Origin: Alphaproteobacteria bacterium
GTDB taxonomy: Bacteria; Pseudomonadota; Alphaproteobacteria; Rhizobiales; Amorphaceae
NCBI GenBank assembly: GCA_030431335.1
Contig: JAUIJH010000032.1
Location: forward strand, 1-38,603
Direction: 5' to 3'
Length of the DNA stretch: 38,603 nt
Every line of letters starts with the position of its first letter. Within the stretch, counting starts at the first letter, position 1. Shown piece after piece: positions 8,367 through 15,520 of the stretch. Under the pieces are notes generated by a model, which was not told where the DNA came from, did not search any database, and worked only from the letters and a program-made list of their open reading frames with translations. Made by a program: the position numbers and the translations under genes.

Positions 8367-9671
8367 CTACATCAAGCTCGGTAGATAAAGGGAGATCGCC
8401 GGGAAGGCCGTCAACAGCACCACCACGACCACTTCGCACGCGAGGAACCACACGATGCCGCGGAACACCGTGGTGAGCGCGACCGCATCCCCCGCCACCT
8501 GCTTGACGACAAAGGCATTGAGCCCCACCGGCGGCGTCAGGACGCCGATCTCGAGGAATTTGACGACGAGCACGCCGGCCCAGATGAGATCGAGGCCCGC
8601 CGCCTCGAAGATCGGCATGAACACGGGCAGCGTCAGCAGCATCAGCCCGATGGGGTCGAGGAACATGCCCAAGACCACGTAGACCACCGCCATCGCGATC
8701 ACGAGCGTGGTGCCGGACAGGTCGTATTCGGCGACCGCCTGGGACAGGAAGCGCGGCACGCCCGACAGCGCCAGGAAGTGGGTGAGGAGCACCGCGGCGA
8801 TGGCGATGATGAAAATCGAGCCGGTGGTGCGCACGGCGTCGGTCACCGCATCGCGCAGGATCGCGACGCTCATGCGCCCTTGCGCGAGGGCGACCAGGAT
8901 GGCCGCGAAAGCCCCCAGCGCGCCCGCCTCGGTGGGCGTCGCGACGCCGCCATAGATCGAGCCGATCACCGCGAGGATGAGCACGGGGATCGGCCACACC
9001 CTGCCGAGCGCGCGCCATTTTTCGGCCCGCGTCACCGTCTCGCGCACCGGGGGCGCCAGAGCCGGGTTGAGCTTGCAGCGCACCACGATCATCACCGTAT
9101 AGAGCGCCGCGGTGAGAAGGCCGGGCAGGATGCCGGCGATCAGGAGCCGGCCGATCGGCTCTTCCGCGTACCAGCCGTAGAGGATGAAGAGGACGCTCGG
9201 CGGGATCAGCGCGCCGAGCGTGCCGGCGGCGGCGACGGTGCCGGTGGTGAGGCCCTTGTCATAGCCGCGGGCGAGCATCTCGGGGATGGCGATGCGGCCC
9301 ATGGCGGCGGCGGTGGCGACGCTGGAGCCGCACATGGCGGCAAAGCCGGCCGAGGCGAGATTGGTGGCGACGGCGAGCCCGCCGGGGATCCAGTTCATCC
9401 AGAGCCGCGCGGCCGTATAGAGGTGGCCGGTGATGCCGGTTCGGTAGCTGACCGCGCCGAGGAGCAGGAACATCGGCACCGCCGACAGCGACCAGCTCGC
9501 GGCGAAATCGTAGGTGACGTTGCCGAGCGAGCCGAACGCGGCCGTCGGCCCGCGCAGCACCCACAGCCCCACCAGCGAGACCGTGCCGAGCGCGATGGCG
9601 ATGGGCACGCGGATCGCGAGCAGCACCACCACGACGCCGAGGCCGGTAAAGCCGATTTGCAGCGATGTCAT
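8367..9671 (-). CDS. dctM: TRAP transporter large permease subunit (DctM family)
   Basis: This 434-residue inner-membrane protein is the Na+-coupled transport subunit of a tripartite ATP-independent periplasmic transporter. It has about 12-13 hydrophobic helices. Family landmarks are MCGSSVATAAAMGRIAIPEM in the first half, GALIPPSVLFILYG, GVATPTEAGALGAF, and LDPIGLMLLTLPVFMPI followed by the VGLNAFVVKQVAG region. The length is standard. It lies 28 bases downstream of the small subunit and forms a complete P-Q-M set with the next two genes upstream. The substrate class of DctM systems is usually organic acids. Confidence 0.95.
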   Translation of the reverse strand: MTSLQIGFTGLGVVVVLLAIRVPIAIALGTVSLVGLWVLRGPTAAFGSLGNVTYDFAASWSLSAVPMFLLLGAVSYRTGITGHLYTAARLWMNWIPGGLAVATNLASAGFAAMCGSSVATAAAMGRIAIPEMLARGYDKGLTTGTVAAAGTLGALIPPSVLFILYGWYAEEPIGRLLIAGILPGLLTAALYTVMIVVRCKLNPALAPPVRETVTRAEKWRALGRVWPIPVLILAVIGSIYGGVATPTEAGALGAFAAILVALAQGRMSVAILRDAVTDAVRTTGSIFIIAIAAVLLTHFLALSGVPRFLSQAVAEYDLSGTTLVIAMAVVYVVLGMFLDPIGLMLLTLPVFMPIFEAAGLDLIWAGVLVVKFLEIGVLTPPVGLNAFVVKQVAGDAVALTTVFRGIVWFLACEVVVVVLLTAFPAISLYLPSLM

Positions 9672-9699
9672 CGCCGGTCCCCTGCCCTGCGGCTCGCGG

Positions 9700-10266
9700 T
9701 CAAACCTCGAGCTCCGTCTCGGTGTGGCGCGGCGGCGGCGCGGGCGGCACGCGGCCGAAGGCGCCGGCGGCGTAGCGGGCGGTGTGCTGCAGGAGCATCA
9801 GCATGAAGACGGCCGTGCCCAGCGGCACCAGCCAGCGCGTCGGCCAGACGAGGATCTGGTAGTAGACCGCGTCGATCATCTCGCCGGACCGCGTGCGGCG
9901 CAGCGCCTCGATGGTGCTGCGCCAGGCGATCATGCCGGCGAACACGGCGCCCAGCAGGCAGGCGAACGCGTCGAGCGCGAGCACCACGCGCGGCGGCAGG
10001 CGCAGCGTGAACAGCTCCACGAAGATGTGCCCGCGCGTGCGCTCGATGGCGGCCAGCGGCAGGAAGATCGCCGCCACCATGTAGTAGTGCGAGACGATTT
10101 CGAGCGTTCCGACGATCGGCCGGTTGAAGATGTATTTCGACAGAACGTCGGCGCTGACGTGGATCATCATCAGGAAGACGGCGATGCCGCCCACCACCGC
10201 GAGCGCCCGCGACAGCATGGCGAGCACGCCCGCCACGCCCTTGGTCTCGTCCGTTCTGGCGGCCAT
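9700..10266 (-). CDS. dctQ: TRAP transporter small permease subunit (DctQ family)
   Basis: This 188-residue protein has four hydrophobic helices, as expected for DctQ. It includes the conserved region around GTLEIVSHYYMVAAIFLPLA and ERTRGHIFVELF after the second helix. The C-terminus is longer and more Pro/Arg-rich than average (after residue 165), a minor oddity. The ATG at 10266 is nine bases downstream of the DctP stop. It pairs with DctM and scaffolds the receptor docking surface. Confidence 0.92.
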   Translation of the reverse strand: MAARTDETKGVAGVLAMLSRALAVVGGIAVFLMMIHVSADVLSKYIFNRPIVGTLEIVSHYYMVAAIFLPLAAIERTRGHIFVELFTLRLPPRVVLALDAFACLLGAVFAGMIAWRSTIEALRRTRSGEMIDAVYYQILVWPTRWLVPLGTAVFMLMLLQHTARYAAGAFGRVPPAPPPRHTETELEV

Positions 10267-10275
10267 CCGACTTGC

Positions 10276-11361
10276 TCAGAGCTTGGAGAAGATCTCGTCC
10301 TGGAGCGCCTTGGCATAAGCGTCCTGGTCGTCGCCGGCCTCGGCGACGATGCCCTCCCACTTGTCGAGAAGGCCGAGATAGGTGTCGAACAGCGCCTTGG
10401 CGTCGGCGACGCCGGCCTCCTGGGCCTTGGCCACGATCCGGTCCACTTCGGCGGCGCGGAAGTCGGCCAGGGCCGCGGCCATGTCATCGCCCATGGGATA
10501 GACGTTGGCCCCCTCGGCACGGGCCGTCTCCAGCGCCTTGGCGCTGCCGGCGCCATAGCTGAAGGTGATCTCGGCCAGCGCGGCGCCCAGCGGCGCGATC
10601 ATCGCGGCCCGCTCCGTTTCGCTCATGTCCTCCCACGCGCGGGTGTTGACCGCGAGGTGCAGCAGGCCGCCGATGGCGCCCAACGGGTCGAGGATGAGCT
10701 CGCTCGCCACTTCCTTGAGGCTGTTGGTCTCGAGCCAGTCGAACGGGGCCGCGGCGCAGTCGATCTGCCCGCGCTGCAAGCCCTCGTAGACCTCGTCGCT
10801 GGTGAGGTTGACGGGCACCATGCCGAACTTGGCCGCGATCAGCGACAGCGAGCCCACGGCGCGCACGCGGGTGCCGGCCGCCTCCTCCAGCGAATGCACC
10901 GGCTTGTTGCACAGGAGCTGGAAGCTCGGCACGGCGAAGCTCATCAGCGGCACCGCGTTGACTGCCGCGAGTTCGGCCCGGCAGTCCTCGCAATGGAGGT
11001 CCACCATCTCGTTCATGGCGCCGACGAGGACGCGCGGGTCGGCCACCATGAGCTCCGACAGCAGCGCCTCCACCTTGAGCTCGCTCGGGTCGTAGACGGG
11101 GTTCAGCATGCCCGTGTCGGCAAGCCCGTCGCGCAGGATCCCCAGCAGCGCCTTGCCGCCGCCGAGCGCCCCCGCGAGGAACAGCTCGAAGGTGAGCTCG
11201 CCGTCCGTCCCCTCGCTGACGTCGGCGAAATAGGCTTCCATCGCCTTGTTCACCGGGTGGGCCGGCGGCAGGTGGTTGGCGTAGGTGAGTTCCTTCGCCT
11301 CGGCGCCCGCGCAGAGCGCCAGGAGCGCCGCGCCGCAGACGAGCGATTGCATGGATTTCAT
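10276..11361 (-). CDS. dctP: TRAP transporter periplasmic substrate-binding protein (DctP family)
   Basis: This 361-residue receptor has a short Sec signal peptide ending near residue 22 (CAGAEAKELTYANH). The mature protein begins with the LTYANHLPPAHPVNKA block and carries the TRVRAVGSLS region, in which the family's carboxylate-binding Arg normally lies. Two Cys pairs (HCEDCRAE near residue 130 and a later LLCNKP) could form a disulphide in the periplasm. It directly follows the first amidohydrolase (27-bp gap) and precedes dctQ. A sugar-acid, aromatic-acid or keto-acid ligand would fit the operon, but the sequence does not settle this. Confidence 0.93.
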   Translation of the reverse strand: MKSMQSLVCGAALLALCAGAEAKELTYANHLPPAHPVNKAMEAYFADVSEGTDGELTFELFLAGALGGGKALLGILRDGLADTGMLNPVYDPSELKVEALLSELMVADPRVLVGAMNEMVDLHCEDCRAELAAVNAVPLMSFAVPSFQLLCNKPVHSLEEAAGTRVRAVGSLSLIAAKFGMVPVNLTSDEVYEGLQRGQIDCAAAPFDWLETNSLKEVASELILDPLGAIGGLLHLAVNTRAWEDMSETERAAMIAPLGAALAEITFSYGAGSAKALETARAEGANVYPMGDDMAAALADFRAAEVDRIVAKAQEAGVADAKALFDTYLGLLDKWEGIVAEAGDDQDAYAKALQDEIFSKL

Positions 11362-11388
11362 TGTCGTTCCTCCCGTGGCGGCTTGCCG

Positions 11389-12267
11389 CTAGAAGCCGTA
11401 CAGCGCGGCGGCGTTGTCTTTGAGGATCATCGTTCGGGTGGCCTCGTCCGGCATCCAGGTCCCGACGAGGTCCACCAGGTCGCCGTCGTTGGGCATGGTG
11501 CGCCCGTTCATGTTGACGTGCGGCCAGTCGCTTCCCCACACCATGCGCTCCGGCGCGTGCGCGATCAGCGCGTGCGCCAACGGCACGACGGAGGGATAGG
11601 GCGGCTCTTCCAGCGTGCAGCGCATCGGGCCGGACAGCTTCACCCACACCCGGCCGGTGTCCAGCATCTCCATCACGCGGCGAAAGGCGGGCTGATCGGT
11701 GCCGCCGGCCGCCGGGACATTGGCGAAGTGGTCGAGCACGATGGCGTGGTTGGGCAGCGCCAGGAGCTGGTCCGACACCTCCAGGATTTCCGGCCCGTGC
11801 GGATAAAATTGCACGTGCCAGCCGAACTCGTGCGCCATCGCGGCCATGCGCTCGCTGATCTGCGGCAAGCCTCCGCCATGCGAGGGGCCGACGAAGCGCA
11901 GGCCCCGCACGCCGAGGGCGTCGAGCGCGGCCATCTCGTCCTGCGTGGTGGTCTCCGCCAGGAGCGCGACGCCGCGCAGCCGGTCGCCATGGCGCGCGAG
12001 CACGTGCTTGAGGTGACGCGTGTCGGTGCCGTAGCCGCCGCCGCTGATCAACACGGCGCACGACAGGCCGAGCACGTCCTGCAGGGCGAAATAGGTCTCC
12101 GGCAGCATGTCGTCCGACACGTATTTGCTGGCGGCCGCGAAGGGATAGGCGCCGGCCGGTCCGAACAGGTGCATGTGGCAGTCGATCGAGCCCGCCGGCA
12201 GGACGAGGTCGGGTTTGCGGGGGTTGGGGTCGGGCGGCTGGGTCCGCGGCTGCGTGCCAGCCGTCAT
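11389..12267 (-). CDS. Amidohydrolase family 2 / 2-pyrone-4,6-dicarboxylate hydrolase-like
   Basis: This is a 292-residue cytoplasmic TIM-barrel hydrolase. The IDCHMHLFGP motif near residue 29 (Asp29, His31, His33), with the following YPF, is the signature of the LigI-like branch. QFYPHGPEI, VLDHFANVP, WVKLSGP and the strand-8 WGSDWPH complete the set of metal and substrate-binding loops. I chose the ATG at 12267 because GGCGAGG precedes it and because upstream in-frame codons read as Arg/Ala-rich non-coding sequence. It is the promoter-proximal gene of the transporter operon, facing the iclR gene across 300 bp. The likely reaction is opening of a lactone imported by the operon's transporters, but the lactone's identity is unknown. 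Confidence 0.87.
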   Translation of the reverse strand: MTAGTQPRTQPPDPNPRKPDLVLPAGSIDCHMHLFGPAGAYPFAAASKYVSDDMLPETYFALQDVLGLSCAVLISGGGYGTDTRHLKHVLARHGDRLRGVALLAETTTQDEMAALDALGVRGLRFVGPSHGGGLPQISERMAAMAHEFGWHVQFYPHGPEILEVSDQLLALPNHAIVLDHFANVPAAGGTDQPAFRRVMEMLDTGRVWVKLSGPMRCTLEEPPYPSVVPLAHALIAHAPERMVWGSDWPHVNMNGRTMPNDGDLVDLVGTWMPDEATRTMILKDNAAALYGF

Positions 12268-12567
12268 CGCGGCCTCGCCCGCTCGGTCCGGCGTGGGCCG
12301 GCCGGCGCAGCGGCAGCGGCGGCGTCGCTTCCGGCGCGACGGATGCAAACGAGCATCGAGCCTTTCCTTCCCTGATCGCGACGACGGCCGATGCGTGTCG
12401 CTCGGTTCTTGGCGCCGGCGGGTTGCGACAGATGGGAATTGCCCATTGGTCTGATAACCGGCACGATACGATTCAGCTATCAAAACGATGCTCGGCTCGT
12501 CAACTGTGGGTTAGGACTTTAAGTGTTGCAGTGACTGGAACGAGCGCGACGGGGAAGGAACAAGCGA
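12268..12567. promoter_or_regulatory. Divergent control region between transporter operon and iclR
   Basis: This 300-bp gap must hold the promoters for the eight-gene minus-strand operon and for the plus-strand regulator. Its right half (12430-12540) is the less GC-rich part. I see a weak minus-strand promoter candidate, TTGATA followed after 18 bp by GGTTAT, around 12452-12484, and the quasi-palindrome listed separately overlaps the region just downstream of it. No coding sequence in the gap is convincing. Confidence 0.45.
12432..12446. promoter_or_regulatory. Candidate IclR-family operator (ATGGG-N5-CCCAT)
   Basis: The 15-bp sequence ATGGGAATTGCCCAT has perfect 5-bp arms around AATTG. Its size and place, in the divergent region between a regulator and the operon it faces, fit IclR-family operators, which are short palindromes of about this length. 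A single site cannot prove it. Confidence 0.35.
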
Positions 12568-13338
12568 ATGCCAACGGTGCGCAGCATGCTGGGCGAAGGC
12601 ACGCAGTCGGTGCTGCTGACCGTGTCGATCCTCGAGCATCTGGCGGCGGCGGACGGCCCGGTCAGTCTGAGCGAGCTGTCGCGCAAGATCGACGCCTCCA
12701 AGAGCCGGATCTATCGTCACCTGCAGACCATGGCGTCGTGCGATTTCGTGGCGCGGGTGGAACCGGACGGCACGTACGAGGTGGGCAGCCGCCTGATGGC
12801 GCTCAGCCAGTCGGTGCGCCGGCGGCGGGATCTCGCGGAGATCGCCGGGCCGCTCCTGCGGCAGCTCCACGGGCAAACCGGCCACACGGTGGTGCTGGGC
12901 CGGGCGGCGCGCGACGGGGTTCACGTGCTGTCGTCGGTGTCGAGCGAATCGCCGATCATGCTCGCCGTGCGGGAGGGCACGGTGCTGCCCTTCGACAGCT
13001 CCGCGCAGGGCCGCATCGCCCTCGCCTTTCTCGCCCGTCCGCGCCGCGAAGGCGATAACCCCATGAGCGCCGCGCTGGCGGCGCTGGAGCGCGATGCGCC
13101 GGGCGAGCTGGCGCAGATCGCCGAGCGCGGCTTTGCCCGTGCGCAGATGCGCGAGGGGCTGATCGGCGTGGCGGCCCCGATCCTGTCGGCCAGCGGCGAC
13201 CTGGCCGGCACCATGGCGATGCTGAATACGTCCACCGCCATGCAAGGGGGCATCGACCGGGGCGATATCGACCGCTTGCTGGGCGCTGCCCGGGCCGTCT
13301 CCGACCTGTTCTCCACCCCACGCCGGAGCAAGGACTGA
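12568..13338 (+). CDS. IclR-family transcriptional regulator
   Basis: This 256-residue DNA-binding regulator has an N-terminal winged helix-turn-helix (about residues 14-75), visible as SVLLTVSILEHLAAADGPVS, the LSELSRKIDASKSRIYRHL recognition region and the wing ending YEVGSRLM. The IclR effector domain follows from about residue 85, with HTVVLGRAARDGVHVL, LPFDSSAQGRIALAF, and the family's late MREGLIGVAAPI block. The length is normal. Transcribed away from the amidohydrolase-TRAP-Tct operon, it is the obvious candidate local regulator, responding to the imported acid or its product. The following gene, gnd, is separated by 138 bp containing two hairpins and is probably not cotranscribed. 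Confidence 0.93.
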   Translation: MPTVRSMLGEGTQSVLLTVSILEHLAAADGPVSLSELSRKIDASKSRIYRHLQTMASCDFVARVEPDGTYEVGSRLMALSQSVRRRRDLAEIAGPLLRQLHGQTGHTVVLGRAARDGVHVLSSVSSESPIMLAVREGTVLPFDSSAQGRIALAFLARPRREGDNPMSAALAALERDAPGELAQIAERGFARAQMREGLIGVAAPILSASGDLAGTMAMLNTSTAMQGGIDRGDIDRLLGAARAVSDLFSTPRRSKD

Positions 13339-13384
13339 ACGTCCGCGTCCGGCATACCTTTGGAGGATGGGCACCACCCGGCCG

Positions 13385-13426
13385 AGCCGGTTATACCGGC
13401 TTACGATAAACCGGCCGCCAGGCCGG
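13385..13426 (+). terminator. Tandem GC hairpins between iclR and gnd
   Basis: Two perfect hairpins lie nine bases apart: AGCCGG-TTATA-CCGGCT (13385-13401) and CCGGCC-GCCA-GGCCGG (13411-13426). Neither is followed by a T-run, so they are not classic intrinsic terminators. They may slow or end iclR transcription with Rho or stabilise the mRNA end. The gnd ribosome-binding site lies 30-40 bases downstream. Confidence 0.35.
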
Positions 13427-13476
13427 CGACACGCCGAGGGGCGCCCGGCGCTCCCGTCGAAGGAGAGAGTGCAAGC

Positions 13477-14451
13477 ATGCAGATCGGGATGGTCGGCCTA
13501 GGCCGGATGGGCGCAAACATGGCGCGGAGGCTGACCCAGAGCGGCCATGCGGTGGTCGGGTGGGATCGCGCGCCGGAGCCGCGCGCGGCGCTCGCGCGAG
13601 AGGGCATCGCCACCGCCGAGGATCTCGCCGCGCTTGTCGCCGCGCTCGACGCGCCCCGCGCGATCTGGGTGATGGTGCCCGCCGGGGACGCGACCGAGGC
13701 CACCATCGAGACGCTGGCGGGCCTGCTCGAGCCGGACGACATCGTGATCGACGGCGGCAACTCCTTCTTCAAGGACGGGGTGCGGCGCGCGGCGACCCTT
13801 AAGGAACGCGGCATCGCCTTCGTGGATGTCGGCACGTCCGGCGGCGTGTGGGGCGTGGAACGCGGCTACTGCATGATGATCGGGGGACCGGACGCGGCGG
13901 TGGCGCGGCTCGATCCGATCTTCGCGTCGCTCGCACCCGGCGTCGGCGACATCGCCCGCACGCCGGGCCGCGAGGGCGAGCCGGATGCGGCCGAGCGCGG
14001 CTATATTCACGCCGGTCCCAGCGGCGCCGGCCACTTCGTGAAGATGGTGCACAACGGCATCGAATACGGCCTGATGCAGGCCTATGCGGAAGGTTTCGAC
14101 ATCCTGCGCGGGGCGAGCTCCGCGCAACTGCCGGCCGAACAGCGCTTCGACTTCGACCTCGCGGCCATTGCCGAGGTGTGGCGGCGCGGCAGCGTGGTCT
14201 CGTCCTGGCTGCTCGATCTCACCGCTGCCGCCCTCTTCGGCGACCCGGCGCTGGAGGGTTTTCAGGGGGTGGTGGCCGATTCGGGCGAGGGCCGCTGGAC
14301 CATCGACACGGCTCTGGCCGAGGCCGTGCCCGCCAACGTGCTCTCCGCAGCGCTCTACGCCCGGTTCCGCTCCCGCCAGGATCCGAGCTATGCCGACAAG
14401 ATGCTGTCGGCGATGCGCAAGGGGTTCGGCGGCCATCAGGAGCCCAAATAG
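13477..14451 (+). CDS. gnd: 6-phosphogluconate dehydrogenase, decarboxylating, short form
   Basis: This 324-residue cytoplasmic dehydrogenase oxidises and decarboxylates 6-phosphogluconate to ribulose 5-phosphate. The N-terminal Rossmann motif [13 protein letters not shown] is followed by an Asp near the end of strand 2 (VVGWDRAPE), suggesting NAD preference. [20 protein letters not shown] and the catalytic region [20 protein letters not shown] (Lys and Asn ligands) are diagnostic. The protein is about 145 residues shorter than the E. coli-type 470-residue enzyme, as is usual for the GndA/YqeC short class. The ATG at 13477 follows AGGAGAG. The gene's place beside sugar and sugar-acid functions suggests it may serve a gluconate-type route here. 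Confidence 0.92.
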   Translation: MQIGMVGLGRMGANMARRLTQSGHAVVGWDRAPEPRAALAREGIATAEDLAALVAALDAPRAIWVMVPAGDATEATIETLAGLLEPDDIVIDGGNSFFKDGVRRAATLKERGIAFVDVGTSGGVWGVERGYCMMIGGPDAAVARLDPIFASLAPGVGDIARTPGREGEPDAAERGYIHAGPSGAGHFVKMVHNGIEYGLMQAYAEGFDILRGASSAQLPAEQRFDFDLAAIAEVWRRGSVVSSWLLDLTAAALFGDPALEGFQGVVADSGEGRWTIDTALAEAVPANVLSAALYARFRSRQDPSYADKMLSAMRKGFGGHQEPK

Positions 14452-14490
14452 CGGCGCGGCGCTGGGCGTTTGCTCCAGTCGGCGCCCGGT

Positions 14491-14958
14491 TCAGGTGGCG
14501 AACGCGATCATGCGGCCGAGGTAGAGCACCACGACCCAAAGGCCGAGCGAGACGGCCGCATGGCGCCGCAGCACCGCCGGCGCGACGCCTGCCATGCGCG
14601 GCCCGTGGCGCAGCGTGAGCGCCAGCGCCAACGCCGCCCCGGCCGCCACCAGCGCGATCTTCGCCTGGAACACCGGCAGCCCCGCATATTGCGTGGCGCG
14701 TGACGCGAACATCACCGCCCCCGTGCCGGCGGCGATGACGAGGCCGACCATCGCGCTCGGCACCAGAATGCGCGCCGCCTCCGCCTGCGGCAGGCCCACA
14801 TCGAGCCCCAGCCGCAACAGGTTGAGCGGCACCATGGCGCCCACCAGCAGCGCGATACCCAGGATGTGCGTCCCATTGAGCACGGCATAGCCCCAGCGGG
14901 CGTTGCGCGCCCACTCGGCAAGCCAGCTCGCCTCCAGCGTGGCGAAAAGCTCGCCCAC
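14491..14958 (-). CDS. Four-helix membrane protein, DUF6644-like
   Basis: This 155-residue inner-membrane protein has four hydrophobic segments, starting at the GTHILGIALLVGAMVPLNLL helix. The conserved-looking features are WGYAVLNGTHILG at the start and RHAAVSLGLWVVVLYLGRMI at the end. I chose the GTG at 14958 because GGGGAGGCGGC precedes it and the stop codon of the upstream gene lies only 10 bases away; the ATG further upstream would overlap that gene by 35 bases. It is almost certainly coexpressed with the DUF6152 gene. The His residues in the helices could bind haem or metal, but this is speculation and the function is unknown. Confidence 0.72.
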   Translation of the reverse strand: MGELFATLEASWLAEWARNARWGYAVLNGTHILGIALLVGAMVPLNLLRLGLDVGLPQAEAARILVPSAMVGLVIAAGTGAVMFASRATQYAGLPVFQAKIALVAAGAALALALTLRHGPRMAGVAPAVLRRHAAVSLGLWVVVLYLGRMIAFAT

Positions 14959-14968
14959 GCCGCCTCCC

Positions 14969-15343
14969 CTAGCTGCGGTCCGGGTAGAGCTCGAACACCT
15001 CACCGGCGATGGTGATGCGCTCGGCCTTCACGCGCCGTTCGGACGCGTCCGCCGCCGGCTCGCCGTCGACGGTGATCTCGGTGCCGACCGCGAAATGGGC
15101 GTCGGTCAGGCCCGCGCGCGCGTTGCGCCAGGGCTGGCCCACCTCCACGCGCCACATCTCGCCCTCCACGTCGACGCTCAACACGCCGTGCGGGTTGCCG
15201 AGTTGCGCCTCGCGGATGATGCCGGTGAGTTCGATGTTGCCGCCGCTGGTCCAACTCCAGCCGTGATGGGCGAGCGCGGGCACCGCAGCCAGCGCAATCG
15301 CAGCGCCCAGCGCCGCAACAAGGGTCCGTCGAGCAATGATCAT
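14969..15343 (-). CDS. Secreted small protein, DUF6152 family
   Basis: This 124-residue protein has a Sec signal peptide (MIIARR, a hydrophobic core, then ALAHHGWSW, cleaved near residue 25). The mature N-terminus HHGWSW and the following EIx-type beta strands (IELTGIIREAQLGNPHG, and RVEVGQPWRNARAGL) match DUF6152 proteins, small periplasmic beta-rich proteins of unknown role. The His-His-x-x-Trp start looks able to bind a metal such as copper. The ATG at 15343 is the first with a plausible leader. It is transcribed divergently from phoD, and the downstream membrane protein gene follows 10 bases after its stop, forming a two-gene unit. Confidence 0.8.
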   Translation of the reverse strand: MIIARRTLVAALGAAIALAAVPALAHHGWSWTSGGNIELTGIIREAQLGNPHGVLSVDVEGEMWRVEVGQPWRNARAGLTDAHFAVGTEITVDGEPAADASERRVKAERITIAGEVFELYPDRS

Positions 15344-15441
15344 GGCAGTTGCTCCGTGTTCGCTACCTCGTTCGCGCGTATCATCTGCCGGCCCACAGCG
15401 CCAATCACGACCGGTCGAGCGGCCTTTGGGCATGCTGGAAA

Positions 15442-15470
15442 CTGTCACCAAACTGATCAAAGGCTGACAT
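15442..15470 (+). promoter_or_regulatory. Candidate Pho box (three PhoB half-sites) upstream of phoD
   Basis: Three 7-mers, CTGTCAC (15442), CTGATCA (15453) and CTGACAT (15464), are separated by 4-bp AT-rich linkers, giving an exact 11-bp period. The E. coli Pho box is built of CTGTCAT-like 7-mers with the same 11-bp spacing. The array ends 50 bp before the phoD ATG and is followed by TTTAAAAAG, where a -10 region would lie. This predicts activation by PhoB under phosphate starvation. Confidence 0.72.
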
Positions 15471-15520
15471 TTAAAAAGTCGAAAGTGCGGACCACGACAC
15501 CAACGGAGCAACCCTTGCGC

